DNA from: Chara braunii
Lineage: Eukaryota; Streptophyta; Charophyceae; Charales; Characeae
Assembly (NCBI GenBank): GCA_003427395.1
Contig: BFEA01000542.1
Location: forward strand, 645,886 to 667,128
Length of the DNA: 21,243 nt
Reading direction: 5' to 3'
The notes beneath the pieces are model-generated. The model saw only the letters and a list, made by a program, of their open reading frames with translations, searched no databases and was not told the origin of the DNA. Positions within the stretch are counted from its first letter, which is position 1. Every line of letters begins with the position of its first letter. The position numbers and the translations under genes were made by a program. Positions 1 through 9,723 of this stretch are shown here, one piece after another.

Positions 1-123
1 CTAAACAAGGCACCTGAAATCAAAAAAAGCGACGGGGGCTTTGTTGGGTCGGTATGATTTAAACGGGGGAATTGAGTCAAGGGGTACGAAAGATAGCACG
101 GGGTTGGGAAGTGGTTCGTCACA
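1..123 (-). repeat. 3' LTR fragment (U3 end), cut by window start
   Basis: It is identical to 11424-11546 except at two positions, with no indels. Homology stops exactly after CGTCACA, so in element sense the LTR begins TGTGACG. Only this inner end of the 3' LTR is in the window. Upstream in element sense (124-200) I do not see a clear polypurine tract on the minus strand, which is unusual just before a 3' LTR. Confidence 0.75.
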
Positions 124-633
124 TAGGTGACGCGCAGGGGGTTCCAAAACTATGCGATTTCCTGATTGCATGAAAAACCTTGAACAAAAGAAGTGGGAGG
201 AGACGAAGAAGCAGGAAGAAGTAGGAGGCTTAGATCAACACAATATATGTCAGCAGAGAAAACTGAGCCGGGGTATGAGTTGACGACAACATCCGTGGCA
301 AGATCTTCGTGATGCATGCCGGCTCATGCTGTCTCGGATCCCCATCCTCTTCAGTCCTGTCATATGCAACCCCCTGCCCTTCAAACTTCGGAGATCATCC
401 AGGTGGCACCATCATGGTCCATCAGGTCTCCGTGTGTTCTGCACTCCCGTCTAGCGCAATTCATCGAATCAGAGCATGTGTTGACGTCATCGTCAATGGC
501 GTGATCTTCGCGAAACTGCTGATTTGTGTTGCTCAGGGGACACGTGTCGATTTCTCCAGTCGATCGCCACGCTAAGGACGGTCATTGACAAGAAGAGGGT
601 GGGATGCGCCGCCGTCGTGACACTTGGCAGGTA
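124..633 (-). other. Retrotransposon 3' untranslated segment
   Basis: This stretch separates the end of the accessory ORF (634) from the 3' LTR (123). No reading frame with protein-like composition is seen on either strand. It holds a purine-rich run on the plus strand at about 182-229, which is the wrong strand for the polypurine tract of a minus-strand element. Otherwise nothing recognisable. Confidence 0.5.
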
Positions 634-2652
634 TCAGCGCCGTGTGGGAATGGGAAAGTCGACATTATACATGGAGGAGTATCGACGGGGAGGGTTGGAG
701 GGAAGTGGGGGTAAGTAGCGGTTTATCCCTTCCTCTTTGATTGGAAGCTCCTCGTAGCGGATGATCCGGTGAAAGCAGGGAAATCGGTCGCCGCTGTGAG
801 GGAGGGAGGCGAGGTAGTCAGGGTAGAGGGTGGAGAAAGTGCGGAAGAGTGCCGCGCGAAACAGCTCGTGATGGCGACATGCGGGGATGGTTCCTGTGAT
901 TACGCAGTAGACTTCTACTGTGTTGCTCTGCTCCCACGCGGCACTAAACAAAAAGATGTGCAAACATAACATGGGGGTTGCACATTGAAGGGAAGGATGG
1001 GGATGGACAGTGACAGCGAGGCGGGTGGAGTAAAAGTGACGGAAGGTATTGGGGGGGAAGAGGTTGCGAGTGAAGGTGACGAAGGTAGAGATCTGACAGA
1101 GGGTGAGGTAATCAAGGGGACGGCGGGATAATGACCGGGGACGAAGGCCGATCCCCCGCATCGGTACGTGGACGAACTGGGGGACGGGCTGAGGTGGAGG
1201 GGGAGGGGGATCGGCTCCGTCTCCGTTGTGATGCGCTCGGAGTCGCGGTTGCTGGGTCGCCATCTTCGGGCTTGGGGGGCTCTGGATCCCTGGTCGGGTC
1301 GTCATTGATGCACAGGTTCGCGTCGCTGGCAAACTCCAGCTGGCTTTTCCCGACGACGATCTCTTCCCTCTTACGTGCCGCCTCGGGATCTTCCGCCTCT
1401 GTGCCTGTGCGCGCCGCTTCTTCCGGCAAGGCTTCCCACTCCGATCCGGCTTCCTCCTCTTCCTCTTCTTCTTCTTCGTCTTCTTCCTCTACACTCTGTT
1501 CCCCTTCGCTGTGCTCATTATAACTCCCTTCCTCCGACGTTTCTTCTTCGGCGTCGTCCTCTTCTTTCGTGGCTTCTTCTTCTCCTGCCTCCTCAGACGT
1601 ATCTTGCTTCGGATAGAAGGCGAGATTGATGATTCCGGACGGCTTCAAGTACTCCTGCCGCGATGGCAGGGCGCTTTCACTCCCCGGTTCCTCCAAGCAC
1701 GCAGTCCACTGAAGATACGGTGCCAATGTCCGCGTAAGGACGTGCGGAGTCGGGCTCTCGTCACTTTGCGAAACAATATCGAGAGAGAGGTCGTCGACCA
1801 ATTGCACGAGCAGGACGACGAGTTCCTGGACAATTAGCTGGCGATGGCCTGGTCGCACTGATCCGAAAAGAAAACCGGGAAGATCGCCCTCTACGTCAGT
1901 TCTCCAAGCCTGGATAATCAACAGCTCCAGGTACTCGATACACGCCTGATGCTCGTCAGTCCTCGTCCACGTCACCTCCACTCAGACCAAGCACACAGAC
2001 AGATCGACAAAAGTTTCGCGCCACACCCGCCAATGCCTGGGATCGAAGACCGGGACTGCAAGGGGCTCGAGCAAGAAGGAAAGGCGAGGATGAAGATCGG
2101 ATTGCCAGAAGGTGGGGAAAAGAGAGGGAAGACCAAAGGTGGAGAGAGGAGCGAGAGGAGCGGCGCGGTTCATTGGGGGCGTTGGAAGGGGACGAGTGTG
2201 GGGAGCATCACTGCCGGCTGGCGCGTAGAGGTGCGGATCTCGCCGAAGTCAACCCCGTACGTTGGGACGAGGTTGCACCCGGGGCGCGCAAGACCGTGAT
2301 GCCACTCGGTTGATAACTACTGCGTCCACTCCCGTAATGTGGTCACGATCGTGGTATGCCGAAGCGGGCTAACCACGCTGATATCGCCGCTGAAAGCAGG
2401 GACTGTGGTGACGTGGCTCGTTCCTGGAGCCGCCCGCCGATGAAAGGCCACCACCTCTGCCAATACTACTACCTGCGGACTTCCGGCGAATCGGAACGCA
2501 GCGGCGGCATACACACCCTCGGTGCAGAAGAACTGCACCAATCGTCGAAGATCAGGACTGAGCCTCGGATGACGAACTTGCCGGATCTCCGAGATGTAGC
2601 CACGTGGCTGCAGCAGATGATTGCCAAGAGCTTGCTCCGTGATGAAACTCAT
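634..2652 (-). pseudogene. Accessory ORF downstream of integrase, unknown function, broken
   Basis: About 670 codons in the same sense as pol. The first ATG (2650-2652) lies 33 nt past the integrase stop and in another frame. Protein-like sequence runs through three linked segments: 2652-2170, then about 2173-1112, then about 1115-634. It is interrupted by TAG at 2317-2319 and TGA at 1982-1984. Frame changes occur at a C5 run near 2175 and a C4 run near 1117. The N-terminal part is rich in hydrophobic and basic residues. The middle carries a long Glu/Asp tract (about 1420-1570), then an Arg/Ser/Pro-rich part. The C-terminal part is again ordered-looking, with many aromatics and prolines. I recognise no domain. 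Extra ORFs at this place are known in some plant gypsy lineages (env-like in Athila, other ORFs in Tat-like elements), but I see no signal peptide or fusion-type membrane architecture here. Function unknown. Confidence 0.6.
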
Positions 2653-2684
2653 GGCGAGGACGGGGAAGAAGATGAGAGATGGGA

Positions 2685-4097
2685 TCAAGAGGGAGAGAAC
2701 AAGGCGGGAGCTAGATCGTCATCATCCTCGTGTTCAGTAGATGAGGGAGACGGAGGGAGATCAGAAGGAGGGAGGGGACGAATGTAAGAGGTATGGCGGA
2801 CGATGGGGACAAAGTTATGGTTGGCGCTTGCCTCGGGCGCAATGCGCACCGTGTTGGCATCGTTGAGTCCGAGCTCGACAACGCGGAAACAGCCAGAGAA
2901 CTTGGGAGCGAGTTTCCGGTCGCGTGCACATTTACGTACCTGCACCAGGTCCCCCAATTTATATTGATGTTGGGGACCGGCGTTCCCATTTCGGGCCTCG
3001 TAGCGACGGACTTGCCTCCCGTGGGCTAGATCAGTCACTTTCTGTCTCTTTCGGGCTAGCTTCGGGACGGCTCTTTCCATTAAATCGGCATACCTTTTGG
3101 CCTTGGCCTTGAGGGCGATACGAGTGTCTCTACCCCCTGCTTCGGCAATTTTCGAGTTGCCTCGGTAATCGACACATGGGAGGCTATTGGTGCAAAGCTG
3201 AAAGGCGGTGAACCCTGTAGATTCGTGAGGGGTGGCCCGGTGAATTCCGATGATTTGGTATACGATCTCGGGCCACGGACGTGTGTCCTGCGCTGCTAGA
3301 TTTTTACGAAGGGCAGTCTTAATCATGCGATTGGCATTTTCGGCCAACCCTTTCGACTGGGAAACGTGGGGTGCCGTGTGTCGAAGCATAATGCCTCGGC
3401 GCGCTAGCAATTCCTCTACCTCGCCTTTGAATTCGGACCCGTTGTCGGTTAGAATCTCTTCTGTATCTAGGTGGGTATAGAGGAACCGATCGATGTACGT
3501 GGCGATCTCAGCGGCCTTACGGGTCTTGCAGGGGTAGACCTCGATGTATTTGGAAAAATGGTCCATTAAAACTAAAAGGATGGAATATTCGCAACGGTTT
3601 GGGCCAGGTGGCACGTCGATATCTGTCGTGTCCATACTGACTCACTGGAAAGGGCGCTCTACTTCCATCGGTACTATCGTGTTTGGTCCCCGTATTGGGG
3701 CACGATCGGCGGCACAGACCAGACAGTTGGCAACTTCGTATCTGACATCGTCCCGTATATTAGACCATAACCATCGATTCTGATCTATAGTTGCTTCAGT
3801 GACACGTATCGTGAAGTGAGCGGCCTGCTCTTCGTGAGCAGATCGGGTCCAATCATATCTCTGGAATGGATGGGGAAACGTCAACCACAAACCTGATCCG
3901 TCAGTTTTACGCTTTTCCAGGTGACCGTTGATCCATCGGTAATCCCGAGATCTCTCGGTAGCCCAACGTCTGTCATGCTTAGTGAGATGATCCAATGGTA
4001 AACCAGTCAATTTAGCTAATAGAATTTTATCCGTCCAGACTTCCGCTCGTCGGTATTCCTCGTCATATTCAGGTCCGTCCGTTTGGGGAGCCTCGAA
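2685..4097 (-). pseudogene. Integrase (HHCC, DDE core, GPY/F-like module), one in-frame TGA
   Basis: This is the pol C-terminal part, which would insert the cDNA copy into chromosomes. The N-terminal zinc-binding motif reads H-x5-H ... C-x2-C (HEEQAAH ... CLVC, about 3700-3840). The core starts with MDTTDID just after an in-frame TGA at 3642-3644. The second catalytic Asp is in LTDNGSEF and the Glu in GLAEN. By my count 34 residues separate them, one fewer than the usual 35. The C-terminal module has LAPKFSGCF, a GPY/F-like motif with Cys in place of Pro. The protein ends in a short acidic, Ser/Pro-rich tail at TGA 2685-2687, with no chromodomain. It shares one frame with RT, RNase H and the PHD segment upstream, so it was probably one polyprotein. 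Confidence 0.9.
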
Positions 4098-4469
4098 TCA
4101 AACCTCGGTAAGGAGTTTGTCCATTCTACACAAAGGGCACTTCCATTCCCTACTATTCGTTCGGTATTGAACGCATGCACCATGTGCACGATTGACACAC
4201 GTGGCACAGTCCACCCAATCAACGAATCCGGTCTCAAAAGGATGACAGTCCACCCCATAAACCCGTGTAATACACCGTGTAATACACGTACAAAAATAGC
4301 AGAATTTATCGCGAAGGGTGGCGAAGAAGGCCGAGGAGGCGAGAGGGGTAGAATCAGCAGGGGAAGAAGGGGTCGCAGAGACAGGTGGGGTAGCCATGAT
4401 GAGAGGGGAGGAGAGAAAGAGAGAGAGAGAGAGGGTTGCAGAAAGGGTAGAGCAAAAGCCCCGTGTCAC
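4098..4469 (-). pseudogene. PHD-type C4HC3 zinc finger segment between RNase H and integrase
   Basis: This segment is in the same frame as the flanking RNase H and integrase but is bounded by TGA codons on both sides (4470-4472 and 4098-4100). Numbering from the codon after the upstream TGA, ligands fit C57-x2-C60, C88-x2-C91, H96-x2-C99 and C111-x2-C114. A Trp sits two residues before the last Cys pair (EWKCPLC), a hallmark of PHD fingers. A second Trp sits three residues before C88, at the place of an aromatic-cage residue in H3K4me3 readers, but the Trp usual between C91 and H96 is Arg here. The C60-C88 loop (27 residues) is longer than typical and has extra Cys at 62, 66 and 75. The N-terminal 50 residues are Ser/Thr/Pro/Ala-rich and include a possible internal Met start (MATPPVS). 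PHD fingers read histone H3 tails; a targeting role here is inference. RING fits worse because the Cys/His order is wrong. Confidence 0.72.
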
Positions 4470-4949
4470 TCACTCCTTCGACATAATTTTTACTTGCCCG
4501 TACCGTGGTCCGTTCTCATCCTTCGGCTCGTTCCAAGGAATCACTTCCTCGCTTTTGGGGACCTTCTCGGGTCGGTGCAGTCGTGTCAACCCGTCAGCAT
4601 TCCCGTGCCTCTCGTGCTTCCGATGACGAATGTCAATGTCCATGCTCTGTAGCATCGTTGCCCATCTCCCGATCATGCCCGAGTAATCCTTAGATTTCTT
4701 CAGGGCTAATAATGGCTCATGATCGGTGACCGGCGTGAACTTCCGCCCATACAGATAGGCTCGAAAGTGATTGATCCCCCACAGAGCCGCAAATCATTCT
4801 CTTGTCGGGGTGGCGTAATTGCGCTTGCAGGCAGGCACCGACTTAGATGCGTAATCCACCACACATTCGAATCCGCCGGGTCCCACCTGGGCCAAGATCG
4901 CTGAGATTGCCTCCAGCTGCCAGTCCGTGATGAGGACAAAAGGCTTTTC
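4470..4949 (-). pseudogene. RNase H domain of pol, one in-frame TGA
   Basis: This domain would degrade the RNA strand of the RNA/DNA hybrid during reverse transcription. The first catalytic Asp is in LITDWQ (about 4925), the Glu in PTRE just before the in-frame TGA at 4794-4796, a further Asp in TDHEPL and the last in GNADGLTRL. These four acidic residues are where gypsy RNase H places them. It continues the RT frame without a break other than the TGA. It runs on into a short linker that ends at TGA 4470-4472 before the PHD-like segment. The linker DNA includes a short GA/CT microsatellite at about 4415-4435. Confidence 0.85.
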
Positions 4950-6310
4950 AGGATCCGGCCTTATAAGGACCGGAGCCGAAATAAGAGTTGCCTTGAGTTT
5001 CGAAAACGCTTGATCACACTCTGGCGTCCAAATCAACGGTTGATCTTTTTTTAGCAAATTCGTGAGGGGACCAGCAATAGCCGTGAAGCCCTTGATAAAC
5101 CTTCGATAGTACGAGGCCAGGCCCAGAAAGGCGCGAACTTGCATGATAGTCGTGGGCACAGGCGCGTCTCTCACAACTGCCACCTTTTGCGGTTCCGGTC
5201 TGAGTCCCTGGTCTGTCACCACGTGTCCCAGGAAGGAAATGGTGGTGAGAAAGAACTGGCATTTCTCCAGCGCCACCTTGAAACCGGCATCCCTCAATGC
5301 ATCCAGCGTCCATTCAATGTGTTGCACATGCCCCTCGTAAGAACTCGAATACACCAGAATATCATCCATGTACACAATCACGCAGTAGTTGATGATACTA
5401 TGCACCAGACGTATCTTCCACACAAAGTTCTGAAAAGCCATGTTCATGGCTCGTTGAAAGGTTGCGGGAGCATTGCAGATGCCCATTGGACATCGAATCC
5501 ATTGCCAAGTACCTTCGAACAACACAAACGCCGTTTTCGAACGATCCTCCTCTCGAACAAAAAGATCATGAAACCCATGTCGAACATCAAACTTACTGAA
5601 AAATCGAGCACTCCCAATCGCATCCAACAGCTCATCAATCCGGGGCAGGGGGTACACATCTTTGATCGTGATATCATTCAGCTTTCGATAATCGATACAT
5701 ATGCGAATCCCTCAGGCCTTTTTGGGAACGATTACCACAGGAAACGACCAAGGTCCTATAGCGGGTTCGATCCATCCATTAGCTTCAAATTCCTTGATTC
5801 GCTGAAACGCGGCCGCCCTTTGGGCTGGCGAGTATCGGTAAGGAACGCAGCTGATGGGTAGATGATCCCCTGTAAGGATGACATGCCCAATCACGTTAGA
5901 CAACCCAATATCGTTATCACGCACACTTAATACCTCTACGTACCCATTCAAGACGTTAATCAGTGATTTTCGAAATTTCAGGGGGACGTGATCCGGTAGA
6001 GTGACAGTCGGTCGATCGGGTATCTCAAGGGGCATGTGGATCCAATCACCAGGCCTATTCCTTCGGTCATGGACGCTAGAGAAAATAGAGTTGTTGCGGA
6101 CAGAAAATACAGTCGCGATCATCTGGGATTCAGCGGGGCTAATCATCTCGGTCTCTTTAACTTCGGCGTCAGTTTCCGAATCTGTCGTGGTTTCTTCCAC
6201 AGTTAGTCCTGTTAAATCCACCATTTTCTGCATCAGATCGGGCACATCGTTGACGGGAGCTTCGGCTTCTTGATTTATCAGAGCGATGTTCCTGTTGTAA
6301 GCAGCGACCT
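4950..6310 (-). pseudogene. Reverse transcriptase domain of pol, frameshifted at its 5' side and with one TGA
   Basis: This domain would copy element RNA into DNA. The N-terminal part has PYRYSPAQ and a PWSFPVVIVPKK block, followed by an in-frame TGA at 5712-5714. After it come ICIDYRKLND, the palm motifs TAFVLFEG and CPMGICNAPATFQ, and the catalytic YMDD at 5361-5372 (Tyr where many gypsy elements have other residues). The thumb and connection region (SFLGHVV, RAFLGLASYYRRFIKGF) is typical Ty3/gypsy. Upstream, protein-like sequence moves from another frame into this one near 6305-6320, inside a short T/C run, consistent with loss of one base. Apart from these lesions the domain is complete. 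Confidence 0.9.
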
Positions 6311-6586
6311 TGGAGGGGAAACAAAAACATCCAGGTATTGTTTCACCTGTTGATAGCGTGCTCGAAGGGAAAGTGTTCCCTCGTACAAAGTGCGAGGGGG
6401 TTCCAAATCGTCTGTCAGGTCAGATATTTGGAAGATGGGTTCTCCGAGAAAGGTCGAGGGACTGACCTGGGTTTCCATAGGCGCGAGCGCGTTGTCTCCC
6501 AGACTCAAGTGGAAAGTTCGTGTGGTTCTGGAAACCATTCAAAGTTCCTCTTGAGTTTCGTGCTCGAAAAGTTCGACCAAGTGTTT
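6278..6586 (-). pseudogene. Protease-RT spacer of pol
   Basis: This is protein-like sequence in the protease frame, with TGA at both 6587-6589 and 6539-6541. It includes the blocks GEPIFQISDLTDDLEPP and YQQVKQYLDVFVSP. Just after the last of these the sense frame switches to the RT frame, which continues with AAYNRNIALINQEAEAP. I recognise no domain. An ATG overlaps the second TGA (6536-6538), so a restart of translation is conceivable but unsupported. Confidence 0.6.
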
Positions 6587-7721
6587 TCATTCACTCTCAC
6601 TAGGCATCTCTTCTTCGCACTCCTGTTCTTCGAATCCGCTACTATTATCCGGGGATGAAAATTCGTCCTGATCGGGACCTTGAATCATCCCTATCCGAGC
6701 AGAATTAGGATTCCTTTTTACTGTTCGGGTTGAAATCTGCAACGGAACTGTCTGAGGTTTTCCTCCTGTTTGCGTAAGCACCAACTGTTTGGAATCGAAA
6801 TGCATGCGGGCACTTACCGCCATTGCCCAAGGCAGTCCCAACAACACCGAATATGAGTGCACATCTATGACCAAGGCGTTAACGAGGACGTGTACTCGTC
6901 CAACTTTAACGGCCACATTCTCAATGATTCCTACGATATTCATTGCTTCTTCGTCGGCAGAGAGGTAATTGTCCTTGCCAGATTGAGGGAGAATCGAGTT
7001 TAGTCGCCCCGTTCTTTTCACCGTTTCTAATGATATAGCGACCGCAGAGGAGCCGGTATCGATGAGGGTGTTAGAAGGTTTGCCCCATACTTCGCAATCA
7101 CATTCAGCGCTTTTCCACAACATTGGTCGAGCTCGCACGAAATGATTTTTCTCAGCTAAAGAAATTGTAGCTACTCGCGCTGCTTCGGGTTCAGTCGGTG
7201 CAACACCCTCCGCTCCTTCTTCCTTCTTCTTTTTCAACATTCGTTGTATGCGCTGGTATGTAAAGCGCTTTTGATTCATCTGACATTGTTGCAGCAACTT
7301 GTCATTTGCTGCTTCGGATATGGTGAGCAAATGTCCCACTGGGACCGGAATGCGAATGTCCAGTTGCTTAAGTGTTCGTAGTACATCAATTTCTCCCGTC
7401 CGAAACTGTGGTCCAGGGTTAGATTCTCGTTCGACCCATTCAAGATCGTCATGGGCTGGTCGGATTGCTCCGATCATGCCGGCGAGATGAAGGTATTCGA
7501 CCGGATCAACCACGTCAACAGCTTCGGAAGAAGAAGCTCCTGAGGTCGATGCAACTGCCATTGAGGGGGAAGGTCGCTCAGGGGCATACGCAATGATCTC
7601 CTCGTTTCGGGCCGTATCCATGAGTGCGGCCACTCGTCCTTGATTCAGAGCTACGGGGGTTGCGGCAAGTGGGGGCTGATTTCGTTTTGGCTGCGGACAG
7701 TCCCGGGCAAAATGGCAAAAT
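6587..7721 (-). pseudogene. Gag C-terminus and aspartic protease
   Basis: This frame begins inside the gag zinc knuckle (it supplies RDCPQP) and carries the retropepsin-like protease that would cleave the polyprotein. The active-site motif is LIDTGSSAVAIS, with DTGS at 7049-7060. The later conserved block is VLLGLPWAM, matching the usual ILG-x-PW region. Before the protease is a long spacer with a Lys/Glu-rich helix (LKKKKEEG) and an Ala/Ser/Pro-rich part. The segment ends in an acidic stretch before TGA 6587-6589. It overlaps the gag frame by the 8-bp duplication described separately. Confidence 0.85.
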
Positions 7722-8742
7722 GCCCGGGCTGTTTGCAATTGTAACACTCGATTTTCCCTACCAGGTTAGCTATATGAGGGAACTGCGGTGCATGTCCAGG
7801 TGCAGGCGGAGCAGGCAAAAGCGGGAACGATGCAGGGGCATGTCGAGCAAGAGCCGAGTGGGGCTTAATTAGTCTGCTCATTATCTGTTTCATTCGATCC
7901 ATATGAGCCGCCTGCATTTGGACCAGATTGCTCATCCATTCAGATTTTTTGTAGTAGTTGTATGAATCATCTATGCCAAGTGCATGTTTTGTTATGGTCA
8001 TAGAGGCATGATCTTGGGAGCTTCTGGGTTTAACAGTTGCTACCTGTTGGTTCATTGAGAGAGTCGGAGGAGGAGGAGAAGGAACTGACGGGATATCAGA
8101 GGCGGCCCCTTCGGGAAGGTCATGATCAGGCCGGGGATAGAATCGTTTTACCGCTCGCAACCATGATCGTCGTTTCGCCGCTATATCTTGAATCGTGTCT
8201 GTAATGTCTTCGTCTCCCTGACTGATATACTTCTTTATATCCGTCAGGTCTAATTCAAAAGTTTTGGTGATGATAGCGGATAGGTGGTTCATTTTAGGGG
8301 GGACCTTTTTTTGCAGCTTAGCTTTTAGCGCCGGACTTCGTAGATGATCGATGAACAAATCTCGGACGGACTTTTCATCTCAACCTGATTTGTCCAACGT
8401 AGTTTGAAATCGATCCACGAAGTCAGGCAGCAATTCCCCTGGTTCTTGCGGTCGAGTTTTGGGTACATACCAAGCAGCGTCTTCGCTGACCGTATCAAAT
8501 CTGGCCAAGAACGCTTGCTTGAAGATGTTCCAATTTACCCACATGTGTTTCCTAAACAATTCATGCACCGTGTTGCGAAGCAGCAAGGTGATGACGTGGG
8601 GGAGATCTTCCGCGCTATATTCTTGAGCTTGGACGGCTTCCAACCAAGCTTCGGGGTGGATGTGATTAGGAAAGAAAGAAAAAGCGGCGGGAATACTAAC
8701 AATCACCCTGGGGGGAGCTGCGTTGTCGTCGGCCATTGGCAT
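7651..8742 (-). pseudogene. Gag (capsid and nucleocapsid), in-frame TGA and knuckle frameshift
   Basis: Gag would form the particle that packages element RNA. I choose the ATG at 8742 (MPMADDN; another ATG lies two codons on at 8736), because upstream sequence in this frame is taken up by the short foldback repeat. Capsid-like blocks include HPEAWLEAVQAQEY, FKQAFLARFDTV and GELLPDFVDRFQTTL, the retrotransposon gag pattern. TGA at 8380-8382 interrupts it, and the frame then continues with EKSVRDLFIDHL. The nucleocapsid knuckle starts CYNCKQPGHFA, but the last Cys is lost to a frame change caused by a tandem 8-bp duplication at 7706-7721. The frame then runs out at 7651. Confidence 0.85.
7706..7721. 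repeat. 8-bp tandem duplication breaking the zinc knuckle
   Basis: The unit GGCAAAAT occurs twice back to back (7706-7713 and 7714-7721, plus strand). Eight bases shift the frame exactly between the CYNCKQPGHFA half and the RDC half of the CCHC knuckle. Confidence 0.9.
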
Positions 8743-9202
8743 AGTCGGTCTAGCCTCACCAGATCTGGATCTGGTCACTGGGCGATCTCGACGAGCAGGT
8801 TGAGGACTTCTTCTACCTCTCGCCAGCCAAATGGATCGGATTGGTCCAGTACCTGATGGCCCAAGCATAGCACTCCCAACTATCCCAGACCAATCCGATC
8901 CCCATACATCCTGGTCTGGGACAATACTGGCTATGGCCAATACTGGCTGCAGACAGTCCAAGAGGATTGTCGAACTTCCCACCGTGTTGTGGATCTTCGT
9001 TTAGAGCGGAAGGACTTCGGTACACTCCGCGTGTCCCGTTTCCGTATCAAGTCCCGACGTCGCTCGTTGGTCAGTTCCGAGTCCGACGTGGAGGGTCTCA
9101 GTCGCGTGGCTCTTTCCTTGTGCTCGTCTTCACTCCGTATTCGGTATTGAAAGCCCTTTGATTCGTAGCGATCGAAACGCTGACGCTCTGTGCACAGGGT
9201 TC
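8743..9202 (-). other. Leader between primer site and gag
   Basis: No gene is recognised. Near the gag side it contains the foldback repeat at 8833-8911. Just beyond that is a 12-bp direct repeat: CAATACTGGCT occurs at about 8932 and again at about 8938-8950 with small differences. An Arg-rich open frame (9260-8931, minus) spans part of it but resembles no known family. Confidence 0.4.
8833..8911. repeat. Short foldback (MITE-like) repeat, complete copy
   Basis: Arms GGATCGGATTGGTC (8833-8846) and its exact reverse complement (8888-8901) enclose a 41-nt loop. The left arm and loop (8833-8878, 46 bp) are identical to 13489-13534. The right arm extended to 8911 is the exact reverse complement of 13479-13502. 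The element therefore belongs to a dispersed family present at least twice here, once within the retrotransposon 5' region and once outside it. Confidence 0.75.
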
Positions 9203-9220
9203 GAGGCCAATGGGGCGCCA
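9203..9220 (-). promoter_or_regulatory. Candidate primer-binding site (tRNA 3'-end complement)
   Basis: In element sense it starts TGGCGCCCC and continues towards CTCGAACCC. Its complement therefore looks like a tRNA 3' end with a GGGTTCGA T-arm and terminal GGCGCCA. TGGCGCC is the start of primer sites reported for tRNA-Asp-primed plant gypsy elements. It sits one base from a CA end (TG at 9222-9223 on the plus strand), as expected at the LTR inner boundary. The match beyond the first seven bases is imperfect, so the primer tRNA is not identified. Confidence 0.5.
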
Positions 9221-9723
9221 CTGCTGTCCACGGAATGACGATCAGCTCGTTAAATGACAATAGTACTGAGTAAGGCGGGTAGTGCGTATCGACAATGACA
9301 AAGCCCTCGTCTATGAATCCAGAACAACAATTTTCGGGAGGGAAGTAATATCGTCCACCGATATGTGCGACAACTTCTCGTACGTCCTACTCACAAACAC
9401 GTGTCCTTTCCTCGTTGTATTAGTAAGGGAAGGGGCACGTTGGCGAGGGAGATACGGGAGGTTGGCGCCCGATCGAGGTACGCCCGTCAGTCCACATGTC
9501 AATCAATCTGAAATAGTTTGCAGAAACCTTGGGACGTCATCAAAAAGTACAATCGTAAAAACCAACTAACATTTTCTCCCTTTCGACACGAGGGAAGCAT
9601 CGTACAACCATGCAATAATCGGGGTGGAGTTTCGAGGGATCAACCCGCGACTCAGGTTCAACAGACCAGATCGAAAAAAATCCGAGGCGCCTGGCTTTTT
9701 CGAGGCTGCCCCATAGACTGTCG

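Noticed and set aside
182-229. Purine-rich run as polypurine tract
   Set aside because: It is purine-rich on the plus strand, whereas the element is on the minus strand, and it is about 60-100 bp from the LTR edge.
9461-9481. TGGCGCCCGATCGAGG on the plus strand, resembling a Lys-type primer-binding site
   Set aside because: It lies on the wrong strand for this element and inside the inferred LTR, and no plus-strand gag follows it.
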